64,000 nt of DNA from an uncultured Granulosicoccaceae bacterium (lineage in GTDB: Bacteria > Pseudomonadota > Gammaproteobacteria > Granulosicoccales > Granulosicoccaceae). The stretch spans positions 43,853-107,852 of the forward strand of contig CALHOI010000033.1 of the NCBI GenBank assembly GCA_938035525.1, given 5' to 3'. The position numbers were made by a program, and so were the translations under genes. Positions 44,913 to 53,995 of the stretch are shown piece by piece. The stretch's first letter is position 1; every line of letters begins with the position of its first letter. The notes under the pieces were generated by a model that saw only the letters and a list, made by a program, of their open reading frames with translations, was not told the origin of the DNA and ran no database searches.

Positions 44913-46118
44913 CTAGTTGGAAAATTGACGTTTTGGTTTTCTTAATCTCCACATAGAGACGATGCCAAACAACGGCCCCAGGGCCAGCAGTCCCATCATG
45001 ACATCCCAGCCAAGTTTTGCAGCAATAACCGGTGAAAGTTGCACTGTTGCAATGGTTAAAGCAAAGCCGAGTGCAGTTTGAAATGTGAGTAATGAGCCGG
45101 TTTGCTCAACTTGCGCGTGGTCAGCAACTAGCACAGAAAATTGTGCGGAGTCTGGAATGATGGTGATTCCCCAAACAATGGATATGGCAATGATCAGCCA
45201 CACACTGCCACCAAAGCTTAACGCAAATAGCACGGCGCTTAATCCGCTGAGCGCCATAGCGTAAATGGTCAATTCAGCCTTACCGATTCGGTCGGCTATC
45301 CAACCGGCTATGCCACAGCTAACGGCACCGCTGGCAATAATAATGAATGCCATGAGCTTTGCCAGTTCGGTGGCAGCCTCCGTGCTCATTTGTTCACTGA
45401 AGCTCACCGCTAACGCAACGCCAATCCAACTCCACATGGCGTACAGCTCCCACATGTGTCCCAGATAACCCCCATAGGCATGGCGAATAGAACGGTTAGT
45501 CCATGCCTGAGTAATAACGGTAGGATCAAACCTGGCCGCTTTGGCGTGATAGGGCCCGTTTTTAAGGGCTACTGATAGCAGCGCTGCCAATACGGCCAAC
45601 GCCGAGGCAGCCAGCACGGTGATGCGCCATTGTGTACCACCAAGAAACGCCAGCAGATGCGGGGATGCAGAGCCCAGGGTAAGGCCTCCGACTAACAAGC
45701 CAACAAGCAGGCCACGGTCTTTTTGTCCCCAGCCAACAGCGATTTTCATTCCAACAGGATAAACTCCGGCTAAGGCCGCACCGGTAATTGCACGTAAGGC
45801 GATCGCTGTTGCGCTACCGATTTCTACGCTAAGCAGTAGCGCATTTGACACCGCTGCAATAATGCAAAAGAGTGCCATAACCATGCGAGGCTCGTACCGG
45901 TCAGCAATACCAAACACCGCCAGTAACACCGCACCGATAACAAATCCGGCTTGCACTGCTGACGAAAGAGCCGCTTGAACACCAGGTGTTAAGTTTGCCT
46001 CCGCGCTCATATCGCCCAGCACAGCCGCAGACACAAACCACAGGCTCATGGCCAGTATTTCGGCTACGATCAGCAGCGTCAGACAGCGAATTTTCTGTTT
46101 TTTATCTATGGTTGTCAT
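44913..46118 (-). CDS. MFS transporter
   Basis: 401 residues with about twelve transmembrane helices in two halves. The first starts LTLLIVAEILAMSLWFVSAAVLGDMSAEANLTPG. Helices two to three have DRYEPRMVM, and the central part carries the family's GLLVGLLVGGLTLGSASPHLL. The second half has AGWIADRIGKAE. The pattern fits drug/sugar-type MFS carriers with no clear substrate. Confidence 0.88.
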   Translation of the reverse strand: MTTIDKKQKIRCLTLLIVAEILAMSLWFVSAAVLGDMSAEANLTPGVQAALSSAVQAGFVIGAVLLAVFGIADRYEPRMVMALFCIIAAVSNALLLSVEIGSATAIALRAITGAALAGVYPVGMKIAVGWGQKDRGLLVGLLVGGLTLGSASPHLLAFLGGTQWRITVLAASALAVLAALLSVALKNGPYHAKAARFDPTVITQAWTNRSIRHAYGGYLGHMWELYAMWSWIGVALAVSFSEQMSTEAATELAKLMAFIIIASGAVSCGIAGWIADRIGKAELTIYAMALSGLSAVLFALSFGGSVWLIIAISIVWGITIIPDSAQFSVLVADHAQVEQTGSLLTFQTALGFALTIATVQLSPVIAAKLGWDVMMGLLALGPLFGIVSMWRLRKPKRQFSN

Positions 46119-46334
46119 GGTTGCTGTGTAGCTCGTCTCACTTTTTTAGATATTAACTGCTATCAACTGATCATCGTAGATCACGCTCAGACTGAGTTTT
46201 AGGCATTAAATTCCATTGTGCGCTACAAACCGGATAAGTTGGGCTTCAAATTTCGAATAGCTCAGTATTTGTGGTTCGCAGCGCATGGGTTTTATCATGT
46301 GACGCCATCAAATGGGTCAGTTGAAGGAGTTACA

Positions 46335-46796
46335 GTGAGTGAGCGTAACGGTAATTTGGTCAGAAGGCTGGGTGCAGACGACTTGGCGGCTATGCGCGAT
46401 CTGTTGCGCTGCTTTGGCGAAGCTTTTGATGAGGTAACTACCTACACTCAATATCAACCAGATGATGAGTACCTGCGCCGACTGCTATGCAAATCCACTT
46501 TTTTCGTTTTGGTTGCCGAGCATAAAGGTGTGGTTGTAGGAGGTCTGGCGGCGTATGAACTTGAAAAGTTTGAACAAGCCAGAAGCGAAATTTATATCTA
46601 CGACCTGGCCGTGAATGAGCGATACCGTCGGCAATCTGTTGCAACTTCGCTCATTAAAGAGTTGCAGCGCATTGCTAAAATCGTTGGTGCATATGAAGTT
46701 TTTGTTCAGGCTGATTATATTGATGAACCGGCCGTTGCTTTGTATAGCAAACTTGGCGTGCGTGAAGAGGTGTTGCATTTCGGCATGCCGGTATAG
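46335..46796 (+). CDS. GNAT N-acetyltransferase, AAC(3)-I-like
   Basis: 153 residues from GTG 46335, which has AAGGAG just upstream; the frame extends back to 46218 but that part looks non-coding. The sequence RRLGADDLAAMRDLLRCFGEAFDE, ATYTQ-like TTYTQYQPDDEYLRRLL, LEKFEQARSEIYIYDLAVNERYRRQSVATSLI and AVALYSKLGVREEVLHF closely follows aminoglycoside 3-N-acetyltransferase AAC(3)-I of the GNAT fold. The acetyl-CoA loop RRQSVA fits RRxGxA with Ser in place of Gly. It is not linked to an integron or other resistance gene. The true substrate may differ. Confidence 0.87.
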   Translation: MSERNGNLVRRLGADDLAAMRDLLRCFGEAFDEVTTYTQYQPDDEYLRRLLCKSTFFVLVAEHKGVVVGGLAAYELEKFEQARSEIYIYDLAVNERYRRQSVATSLIKELQRIAKIVGAYEVFVQADYIDEPAVALYSKLGVREEVLHFGMPV

Positions 46797-46800
46797 CTAT

Positions 46801-46828
46801 ACCGACAGCCCAGTAGTGAGCTGTCGGT
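46801..46828. terminator. Hairpin between convergent AAC(3)-I-like and FAS1 genes
   Basis: Arms ACCGACAGC and GCTGTCGGT with a ten-base loop form a perfect nine-bp stem. It lies between the two convergent stop codons and may end transcription from both sides. The T run is weak. Confidence 0.7.
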
Positions 46829-46835
46829 GTTTAGC

Positions 46836-48326
46836 TTATGGAAGTATTACAGCATCGATAACGTGGATGATGCCGTTCACTGCGGCGATATCAGTTGCAA
46901 TGATGTTGACGCCGTTAATCGTCAAGCCGCCATCTGCTGTTTGCTCCAGACGCAATGTGCCTCCGTTTCCGCCTTGAATGTCAAAACCAACCAGACTTTG
47001 CGCAGTTGCCGCATCGACTACCGTTCCTGGTATCACGTGCAGTAATAGAATATCGCGCAAGGTGTCGGGGTCTGCCAACAGGGCGTCAATAGTGTCCTGA
47101 CCCAATGCGGCAAAGGCTGCGTTTGTTGGAGCGAATACCGTATAGGTATCACCAGGATGACCTAATGCGCCATCAAGACCGGTTGCTTCAACGGCTGCAA
47201 CCAGTGTAGAGAAGTCGTCATTGCCACGCGCTATATCCAAGATGGTGCCGGTGGGTGCTTCCTCAGCAGTTTCATTTTCAGTAGCTGGTTCTTGTGCATC
47301 AGCGCTTGGTGGTATCAGCACCGTGTCAATCACGTGGATGATGCCATTGCTGGCGACGATATCTACAGCCGTGACAGTGGCGTCGTTTACAAACAGTTGG
47401 CCATCTGTGAGTGAGAGATCGACTTCTGCACCATTAGCAGTAGCGACTGACTGGCCCGCCAAACTCAATGCAGTGGTTGAATCCACTGCAACACCTGCAA
47501 CAACATGATAAAGCAGGATGCTGGTCAGTGTTTCAGGGTCGGCCAGTAGAGCATCAATTGTCCCTTCGGGGAGCTTGGCAAATGCTTCATCTGTTGGAGC
47601 GAATACGGTGAATGTTTCGTCCGGGTTACTTAGTGCTGCGTCTAAACCGGTGGCGCCCAAAGCGGCGGCCAAAGTATTAAATGTTCCTGCAGCCACGGCA
47701 GTCTCAACAATGTTGAGCGGTGCTTCTTCCTGCATTTGTTCTGCATCAGCAGGTGGTATGAGCACAGTATCAATAACATGAATAATGCCGTTTGAAGCCA
47801 CCACATCCGTTACGATCACTTCTGATTGATTAATGAATAATTTTCCGTCATCAAGATTCACTGCCACCATGTCGCCGTTGGCCATTTCAACCATGCTGCC
47901 ACTGAGTGCGATAGCGGATTCGGCGTTAACCGCCGCGCCAGAGACAACGTGATAAAGCAGGATGTCAGACAAGGTGTCCGTGTCGCCGAGTAGTGCATTG
48001 ATGGTATCGGTGCCGAGCTTGGCGAATGCATCGTCGGTGGGTGCGAACACAGTAAACGTACCTGATTCGTCAGCTAACACCTCATCAAGACCGGTGGTCT
48101 GAAGTGCTAACACCAATGTAGTAAATGATTCAGCAGCAACCGCTGTGTCTACGATGTTGAGCGCTGATACGTTTTGATCTGGGTCGTCTTGACTGGCGTT
48201 GTCTGCAGATGCTGCAAGTGTTTGAACATCGTTGTCAGTTGACTCCACACCGTCATCTGAGCAAGCGCTCAGTGTGAGTAGGGTGGCTGCAAGAATAGCC
48301 GTTAGTGTTAGTTTGTTTTTTATCAT
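46836..48326 (-). CDS. Lipoprotein with three fasciclin (FAS1) domains
   Basis: 496 residues. The N-terminus MIKNKLTLTAILAATLLTLSACSDDG has a lipobox (LSAC). Three FAS1 domains follow at about residues 55-190, 200-340 and 365-496. Each has the H1 motif TVFAPTDDAFAKL, the linker LLYHVVSGAA and the H2-type region IHVIDTVLIPP. FAS1 domains mediate adhesion and are common in secreted or surface proteins of bacteria. Acidic linkers separate the domains. The RBS region is duplicated (see 48325-48358). Confidence 0.95.
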   Translation of the reverse strand: MIKNKLTLTAILAATLLTLSACSDDGVESTDNDVQTLAASADNASQDDPDQNVSALNIVDTAVAAESFTTLVLALQTTGLDEVLADESGTFTVFAPTDDAFAKLGTDTINALLGDTDTLSDILLYHVVSGAAVNAESAIALSGSMVEMANGDMVAVNLDDGKLFINQSEVIVTDVVASNGIIHVIDTVLIPPADAEQMQEEAPLNIVETAVAAGTFNTLAAALGATGLDAALSNPDETFTVFAPTDEAFAKLPEGTIDALLADPETLTSILLYHVVAGVAVDSTTALSLAGQSVATANGAEVDLSLTDGQLFVNDATVTAVDIVASNGIIHVIDTVLIPPSADAQEPATENETAEEAPTGTILDIARGNDDFSTLVAAVEATGLDGALGHPGDTYTVFAPTNAAFAALGQDTIDALLADPDTLRDILLLHVIPGTVVDAATAQSLVGFDIQGGNGGTLRLEQTADGGLTINGVNIIATDIAAVNGIIHVIDAVILP

Positions 48327-48358
48327 AGTAATCTCCTTTGTATAGTAATCTCCTTTGT
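48325..48358 (-). repeat. 17-bp tandem duplication containing the FAS1 gene's RBS
   Basis: ATAGTAATCTCCTTTGT occurs twice in immediate succession. On the minus strand each unit carries AAAGGAG, so there are two adjacent Shine-Dalgarno copies and only the proximal one is at proper distance to ATG 48326. Confidence 0.9.
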
Positions 48359-48818
48359 TATGAGTTGCGCAGAGAGTTACGGTGGGGTTTGAAGAGCAGA
48401 TCAGCCAATAAGCCCGAAATGAGATGTCTTCATGCTAATAGATTTGTAGTGATCTATTGGCCACGTTGTCGCGTACGTAAGAGCTGAGCAAGCGGATTAA
48501 TGGAGCACAGCAATTTTTTTGATGTTGCTCGAATTGGCTGTGTCATACCATGGGGTGACACCAAAATCATCACCAAGTGTGATGCGGTTCAGCGCTAATC
48601 AGATCGTGAGTGTAGCAGCCAGTATTGAGGCACAGTATTGAGGCACAGTATTGTGTAAAGAAGGCATCTGTTGGCCATACTAGCAAGCTTGCACGGGTTT
48701 ACAAATCATACTGTGGGAGGATGGGCAGGCAAATAAGGCATTCTGTGTGGCAAGCTACATAAGAACAGGTTGGCAATATTCCCAAAGAAACGTTGATTAT
48801 TTATTACTGGTTATCTAA
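48359..48818. other. Intergenic region with no gene seen
   Basis: About 460 bp without a convincing frame, upstream of the FAS1 gene. It should hold the FAS1 promoter. A 13-bp unit CAGTATTGAGGCA is repeated about 2.6 times at 48620-48653. Nothing else is clear. Confidence 0.55.
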
Positions 48819-49109
48819 ATGAAATTTCTGGCCGTCTCACTCATTGTTGGTTTGATACTCATCGAATCCATTAACTCGGCCTACACGAGTATTTTGGTTC
48901 GTCGACTTTATAAACGATTGAACGACGAATCAAACTGGGCAGGATATTCAAAAATAATTTTATGGCATGAGGCTAATGTGGAGCGGTTTGAAGCAGTCGA
49001 TCAGGAGCGTGTTAAAAGTATTGCTTTTCATCGGCAGTTGTCAGTCGTTTTTCTTGTTGTCTTTTTTGCAGTATGTGCCTCCATCTTGCTGTTTAATGTC
49101 TTTAAGTAG
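48819..49109 (+). CDS. Possible small membrane protein
   Basis: 96 residues. Two hydrophobic stretches, residues 1-22 (FLAVSLIVGLILIESINSA) and 70-92 (LSVVFLVVFFAVCASILLFNVF), flank a charged middle that could be cytoplasmic. No strong ribosome site precedes the ATG. No family is recognised. Its codon use and topology look coding-like, but the call is weak. Confidence 0.45.
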   Translation: MKFLAVSLIVGLILIESINSAYTSILVRRLYKRLNDESNWAGYSKIILWHEANVERFEAVDQERVKSIAFHRQLSVVFLVVFFAVCASILLFNVFK

Positions 49110-49342
49110 GATGCTACACAAAGCAGTTGCGTTAACAAATAAGGTAATACTTGTGGGTGACTTTTGAAGACCCACTCACCTATATTATCTGACGTAAATA
49201 CGCGTTGGATGGTTTTATACAAGTAGTTGCTGCCCTAACTAATAAGGGTTTTTACTCTTTTTGCACATCAGAAAATTAGGGATACTGCATACACTCTCTG
49301 AGTACAGGGCATTATTAACATCGATCTACAAGGAAGCAGATC

Positions 49343-50017
49343 ATGACCATTCAAGACTGGCCGCAATCTGAGCGGCCAAGAGAAAAGTTGATACAAAAAG
49401 GCGCAGGTTCACTTAGCGATGCTGAGTTGCTGGCCATATTTCTACAAACGGGTAAACCCGGAATGTCTGCGGTTGAGGTGGCTCGAGACTTACTGCACGA
49501 CTTTAATGGTTTGCGCAATGTGCTTGTGGCAGATCGTCAGCGGTTTTGTGCGTACCCTGGTATGGGAACGGCTCGCTACGCCACGCTGCAAGCCGCATTA
49601 GAAGTCAGTCGCCGTCATGTGTATTGCGAAGTACGCGAATCCGATGCAATGACCTCACCTGGTTTAGTGCGCGAATATCTATCCCTGCATTTAAGTGGTT
49701 TGCAGCACGAGGTATTTGCGGCTTTGTTTCTAGATAATCGGCATCGAGTGTTGGAGTTTCAAAAATTATCAACAGGCACTATTGATTCGGCGGCTGTTTA
49801 TCCACGAGAAGTGGTAAAACACTGTTTGGCTAGTAACGCGGCGGCGGTTATCTTTGCGCATAATCACCCTTCAGGGGTTGCGGAACCATCCGACACAGAT
49901 GTTCGCCTTACTCGAAAATTAACAGATGCATTGGCATTGATTGATGTTCGCGTATTAGATCATTTGATCATCGGGCAGGGCGTACAAACTTCATTAGCTG
50001 AGAGAGGCTTGATGTGA
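49343..50017 (+). CDS. radC: RadC-family JAB-domain protein, copy 1
   Basis: 224 residues. The N-terminal part has [26 protein letters not shown], then a helix-hairpin-helix-like region. The C-terminal MPN/JAB domain has [17 protein letters not shown] and the metal motif [15 protein letters not shown] (HxHx..D). RadC was long called a DNA-repair protein, but its molecular role is still unclear. AAGGAAG precedes the ATG. A second copy of equal length and about 87% identical (28 differences by eye) is at 56093. In many Gammaproteobacteria radC lies next to coaBC; here it does not. Confidence 0.93.
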   Translation: MTIQDWPQSERPREKLIQKGAGSLSDAELLAIFLQTGKPGMSAVEVARDLLHDFNGLRNVLVADRQRFCAYPGMGTARYATLQAALEVSRRHVYCEVRESDAMTSPGLVREYLSLHLSGLQHEVFAALFLDNRHRVLEFQKLSTGTIDSAAVYPREVVKHCLASNAAAVIFAHNHPSGVAEPSDTDVRLTRKLTDALALIDVRVLDHLIIGQGVQTSLAERGLM

Positions 50018-50056
50018 CAATTGATATTGAAAATCTATGTTAGGGGGGCAAGATGG

Positions 50057-50776
50057 TCAGGCATTGTTATTCGATTTTGGGTTGATGTGATTGAGTTTTA
50101 AAATATATCCCTCGCCATAACTGCTGGATATATCGATATCCGGCACTTTTTTTCGCAGTTGGCTTACCTGTTTTTTAATGGAATCGATTGAGATATCTCT
50201 GTCTATCGGGTTGTTCCATACTGCACCTACTATTGAGTTGTAACTGACAAACTTGTCTCTGCTTTGGACGAACAGTTTTAAAAGACGTTGTTCCTTTACA
50301 GCCAGTGACACGAATATGCCATCCTGACTCAATTGTTCTTGTTCAACATTCCACACTAAATGGTCGCTTAATTTTATGTATCTGGAAGGGTTATTTACCA
50401 GCTCTTCAGCGAGTGTTATAAGGGTTTCTTTGAATATCTTTGGAGACACAGGTTTCACCAGATATTTAATCAATTTCAGTTCTGTGGCTTTAAGAAGTTG
50501 TTCTTTTTCAGTAAAGGCTGTCAGCATGATGATTTTTGTGTGTGTATCAGTTTTGCGAATGTCTTTTGCTACTGAAAGACCATCAATAATTGGCAGATTT
50601 ATGTCAAGAAGAACTACATCTGGAGCGTGTTTGCTGTATTGATTCAGTGCTTCTTTTCCGTCCGAGCTTAATATTATAGTTCCAAAGTAGTTTTCCAAAT
50701 ACTCGGCAATATTTGACTGTATGTCGGGTTCGTCTTCTACATAGAGAATAGTGTGCTTTTTTAAAACTGAGAGCAT
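50057..50776 (-). CDS. Response regulator, OmpR-like
   Basis: 239 residues. The receiver domain has ILYVEDEPDIQ, phosphoacceptor VVLLDINLPIIDG and IIMLTAFTEKEQL with YLVKPVS. The C-terminal domain (LSQDGIFVSLAVKEQRLLKLFVQSRDKFVSYNSIVGAVWN and SIDSIKKQVSQLRKKVPDIDISSSYGEGYIL) is an OmpR/PhoB winged helix. It is divergent from the broken histidine kinase at 50884, probably its partner. Confidence 0.9.
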   Translation of the reverse strand: MLSVLKKHTILYVEDEPDIQSNIAEYLENYFGTIILSSDGKEALNQYSKHAPDVVLLDINLPIIDGLSVAKDIRKTDTHTKIIMLTAFTEKEQLLKATELKLIKYLVKPVSPKIFKETLITLAEELVNNPSRYIKLSDHLVWNVEQEQLSQDGIFVSLAVKEQRLLKLFVQSRDKFVSYNSIVGAVWNNPIDRDISIDSIKKQVSQLRKKVPDIDISSSYGEGYILKLNHINPKSNNNA

Positions 50777-50883
50777 CGATTTACCCTTACTTTTAACTAG
50801 TAATTATTGGTCAAAATTGACTTGATATTTACAGTTAAGCTGGCCACGTTAGTATCTAACAATTTCCAGGACGGACTATTCCC

Positions 50884-52147
50884 ATGATTAAAAAAGATAA
50901 TTTACTATCCAGCGGGCATCGTTTTTCTGATAATGAAAATCTACTGAAATTTCGCTTTGTATTTCTGAATGTTCTTATATTAACCATTTCTAGTTCTACG
51001 CTCATTAACTATTTGGTATCTATGTTTGGAGGTATTGACTACGGTCCATTGTTTGAAAGCGCATTAGGGGTTTTTCTGCTGGTTACTCTGTGTGCGTTTT
51101 TTTTACTAAGAATGAAAAGGTCATATTATCCCCATGTTGTTAGTCTGATTTTACTTTCTTCTTTGTTCCTATTTTACTTTGTATTGCTAACTCGGCCGGA
51201 AGATGAATTTCGTTTAATAGCATTTTTTATGGCGATTTTCGCCGCATCTGTTTTGCTGGGAAGAAAATATGGAGTAGTTTTATCGTTCTTTATTGTTGCA
51301 AGCATTCTTGCTCTTAGGGAATTCCATGATTTAGCGTTATCACAATACGCATATTCTACTTTCTTCACCTTTTTTACCATATTCACTGTGCTTCTATACT
51401 ATTTTTTTAAAAAAATAGAAAATGATGCGATTGAGTATCAAGTGTTAAACAGCAAGCTCGAAGCTAACATTAAAAAGGAAACTCAGCAAAGAAAAGACCA
51501 GGAAATAATGCTTTTGCACCAATCTCGTATGGCCAATATGGGTGAGATGCTTGACTCGATAGCCCATCAATGGCGGCAGCCGCTTATGCACATCAACTCT
51601 ATCCTCATGAATATGGATGCAGATTTGGATAAAAATCAGCAAGCCGATAGTCGGCTTGTTAGAGGGCTTGTTTAAGCCGGAAATAGAGCAGCGTTGGTTT
51701 TCGATTAAGAGTGTGATTGATGACGTCTTAGCATTAATGAAAAACCGGTTTAACAATATTTCTGTGGAGTTCAAAGCTGAAGGTGATGATCTGATATACG
51801 GTTATAAAAACGAATTAATACAAGTCATTGTCATATTTCTTAGCAATGCGCTAGACGCCTACGAAAAACAAGACCTAAAAAATAAGTACATTGTTATCAG
51901 TACCGAAGTTTCAAAAGATCGTACTCTCATTAAGGTTGAGGATAATGCTGGTGGCATTAACTCTGCAAATACTGCCGATATATTCAAGCCCTATTTTACG
52001 ACGAAAGATCAAGTGGGTGGTACTGGGCTTGGTCTATACATAGCTCAGATTATTGTTGTACAAAAAATGAATGGCACGCTAACCGCATCTAACACCCCGA
52101 ATGGTGCAATTTTCTCTATTTCGCTAAATCGCCAATTAAATTCGTAA
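50884..52147 (+). pseudogene. Sensor histidine kinase, disrupted by an internal deletion/frameshift
   Basis: The first part, 50884-51675, has several transmembrane helices, a coiled coil and the dimerisation segment SRMANMGEMLDSIAHQWRQPLMHINSILMN with the phospho-histidine. It stops at VRGLV. The second part, in another frame from about 51650 to 52147, has LFKPEIEQRWFSIKSVIDDVLALM, N-box LSNALDAYEK, VEDNAGGI and GTGLGLYIA. Between the two the usual DHp helix 2 linker, roughly 30-40 residues, is missing. The GGCTTGTT repeat at 51653-51674 may be a deletion point. The frame is broken, so the kinase is probably nonfunctional. Confidence 0.85.
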
Positions 52148-52265
52148 ATAAATTCAGTATTTATTTGGTTCGTCACGGTTCGTCACGCTTTGTTGTCATG
52201 CTGACAAGCATCAGGTTTTCATGTTGGATTTCAATTCTTGTTTTTCAAAGGAGATAGAAGCACAG

Positions 52266-52931
52266 ATGGAAAGGTTAAAAAATAAAATTATATTTGATGT
52301 GTTGAGGCCAGTTTCCGTGGCAGTTGTATTGGGCGCAATTTCATCGTGTGGAGGTGGAAGCGGTAGTGCGGATAATTCAGATATAGCGCATTCAGAGAAT
52401 GTCAATCCATCGGCTGAAATGAATGACTCTGAGAATACGCAGGCTGGAGCCTTGGTTGATGGCAGCTGGAAGCTAGGCGATTTTATATTTGTAACGGATT
52501 CAGATACTGAAGGCCAGGCCATACAAAATTCCAATTTAGGCAATAAAACTCGCATTGTCGTAGGTGATAGTTTATTTGACAGTAGCAACGGAAACTATTC
52601 CGGCTCTGTATTACGCATTGTCTTGTCGACAAATGGTAGTGGAGATTACGTGGTGACAGATGAAGTTGGTGCTGAATCAACTTTTGACAGCGGTGCTAAT
52701 GTCGCATGGCTGTACGTTATTGCGGGTGCAACTTCACAACAAGCCACTCAATGGGATTCCACAGAGACATCAGGAAATCTGACAGTAACCGTTAACGAAG
52801 AAGGCCGTTATTTTGTATCCACTAAAGAGCCAATCATAGTATCAAAATCAGGTCAGGCAGGTACTGGGGTCGTCGGTGCACCTGATCAGATATCGCTAGA
52901 ATTTCTTAATATAAGTGGTAAGCCAATTTAG
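52266..52931 (+). CDS. Lipoprotein of unknown function, paralogue 1
   Basis: 221 residues from ATG 52266, with AAAGGAG upstream. The signal sequence ends in GAISSCGGGSG, a lipobox. The body contains DGSWKLGDFIF, VGDSLFDSSNGNYSGSVLRIVLSTNGSGDYVVTD, WDSTETSGNLTVTVNEEGRYFVSTKEPIIV and GAPDQISLEFLNI, all shared with the gene at 53079. A beta-rich surface domain is likely. No known family is recognised. Confidence 0.7.
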   Translation: MERLKNKIIFDVLRPVSVAVVLGAISSCGGGSGSADNSDIAHSENVNPSAEMNDSENTQAGALVDGSWKLGDFIFVTDSDTEGQAIQNSNLGNKTRIVVGDSLFDSSNGNYSGSVLRIVLSTNGSGDYVVTDEVGAESTFDSGANVAWLYVIAGATSQQATQWDSTETSGNLTVTVNEEGRYFVSTKEPIIVSKSGQAGTGVVGAPDQISLEFLNISGKPI

Positions 52932-53078
52932 ATTATGCGCTTGTTCTGCTAGCAGGGTCTATGACAAATCTATCCTTGTTACGGAGCTTAGCCGAAGTGA
53001 TAGCAATGATCTTTGTGGCAATGGGTTCGCTGAACAAGAAAAACAAATATCATCCATCAAAAAGGACCACTGATTAGT

Positions 53079-53750
53079 ATGACTAAGTGTAAATTTAAGG
53101 CGCGTGTATTAAGAACAGCGGTTGTGGCAATTTTGTTGGCCATTATTTCATCTTGTGGCAGTGGAGGCGGTAGCAGCACTAGCACGGCAAATTCAAACTT
53201 GATGCCGTCTGAGGATGCCAATCAACAGGGTGACACTAATCTACCTGCTGGAGTGCAGAACGGACAGTTTGGTGATGGCAGTTGGATGCTAGACGATATT
53301 GTATTTACCGTTTTTTTCAGTGGTGCAGAGACAGTAGGCCGCGACGAGCGTGTGCATATTAATATGCTCGTTGGTGATAATTTATTCGAGCCGAGTAATG
53401 GTGCTTATCATGGTGCTCTCTTAAATATTAATTTTTCGGCAAACGGCAGTGGTAATTATGTTGTTACGGACAGTAGCAGCGCAAATTTGGCTTTTGCAGG
53501 CACTGAGAATGTCGCGTCGCTTGATGTTAGCGCAGGGGTAGCAATGGGGAATACCGTCCGATGGGATTCCACGGTGACATCCGGAAGTCTAACAGTAACC
53601 CTTAATGAAGAAGGTCGATATTTTGTATCTACAATTGAGCCAATCGTAGTGACGAAAACATTCGAGAGTGGCAATGGAATTGAAGGGGCACCTGACCAGA
53701 TGTCACTGGAAATTCGAAATATCAACGCAATACCAGACCAATTCCAATGA
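53079..53750 (+). CDS. Lipoprotein of unknown function, paralogue 2
   Basis: 223 residues, starting MTKCKFKARVLRTAVVAILLAIISSCGSGGG, a lipoprotein signal. It shares with its upstream neighbour the blocks DGSWMLDDIVF, VGDNLFEPSNGAYHGALLNINFSANGSGNYVVTDS, WDSTVTSGSLTVTLNEEGRYFVSTIEPIVV and GAPDQMSLEIRNI, so both come from a tandem duplication. Function is unknown. AAGGAC precedes the ATG at about 13 bases. Confidence 0.7.
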   Translation: MTKCKFKARVLRTAVVAILLAIISSCGSGGGSSTSTANSNLMPSEDANQQGDTNLPAGVQNGQFGDGSWMLDDIVFTVFFSGAETVGRDERVHINMLVGDNLFEPSNGAYHGALLNINFSANGSGNYVVTDSSSANLAFAGTENVASLDVSAGVAMGNTVRWDSTVTSGSLTVTLNEEGRYFVSTIEPIVVTKTFESGNGIEGAPDQMSLEIRNINAIPDQFQ

Positions 53751-53995
53751 AACAGCTCTGTTCAATACAAGAGCTCTCGGAGTCGAGCTGCAATGCCTTT
53801 GCAATACGAGAGTTAACGCTACCGGCGTTGTAGATTTCGACAAATTCAGAATGTGTGCTGACAACCATGGGTATTACGCAGCCGAGTGATATCGATGCCA
53901 TGGTTTTGATAGCTTTAGTGTTAATTATCTTTGCATAGGTGTGGCAGTTTCATCCTTTAGTGGTTGAACCGGCCACAAAACGATAAAATAGCAGC

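Noticed and set aside
46218..46334. N-terminal extension of the AAC(3)-I-like protein
   Set aside because: GTG 46335 has AAGGAG at proper spacing and the preceding residues look non-coding.
53668..53889. ORF overlapping the end of lipoprotein paralogue 2
   Set aside because: Mostly another frame of the lipoprotein gene, with no independent coding signal.
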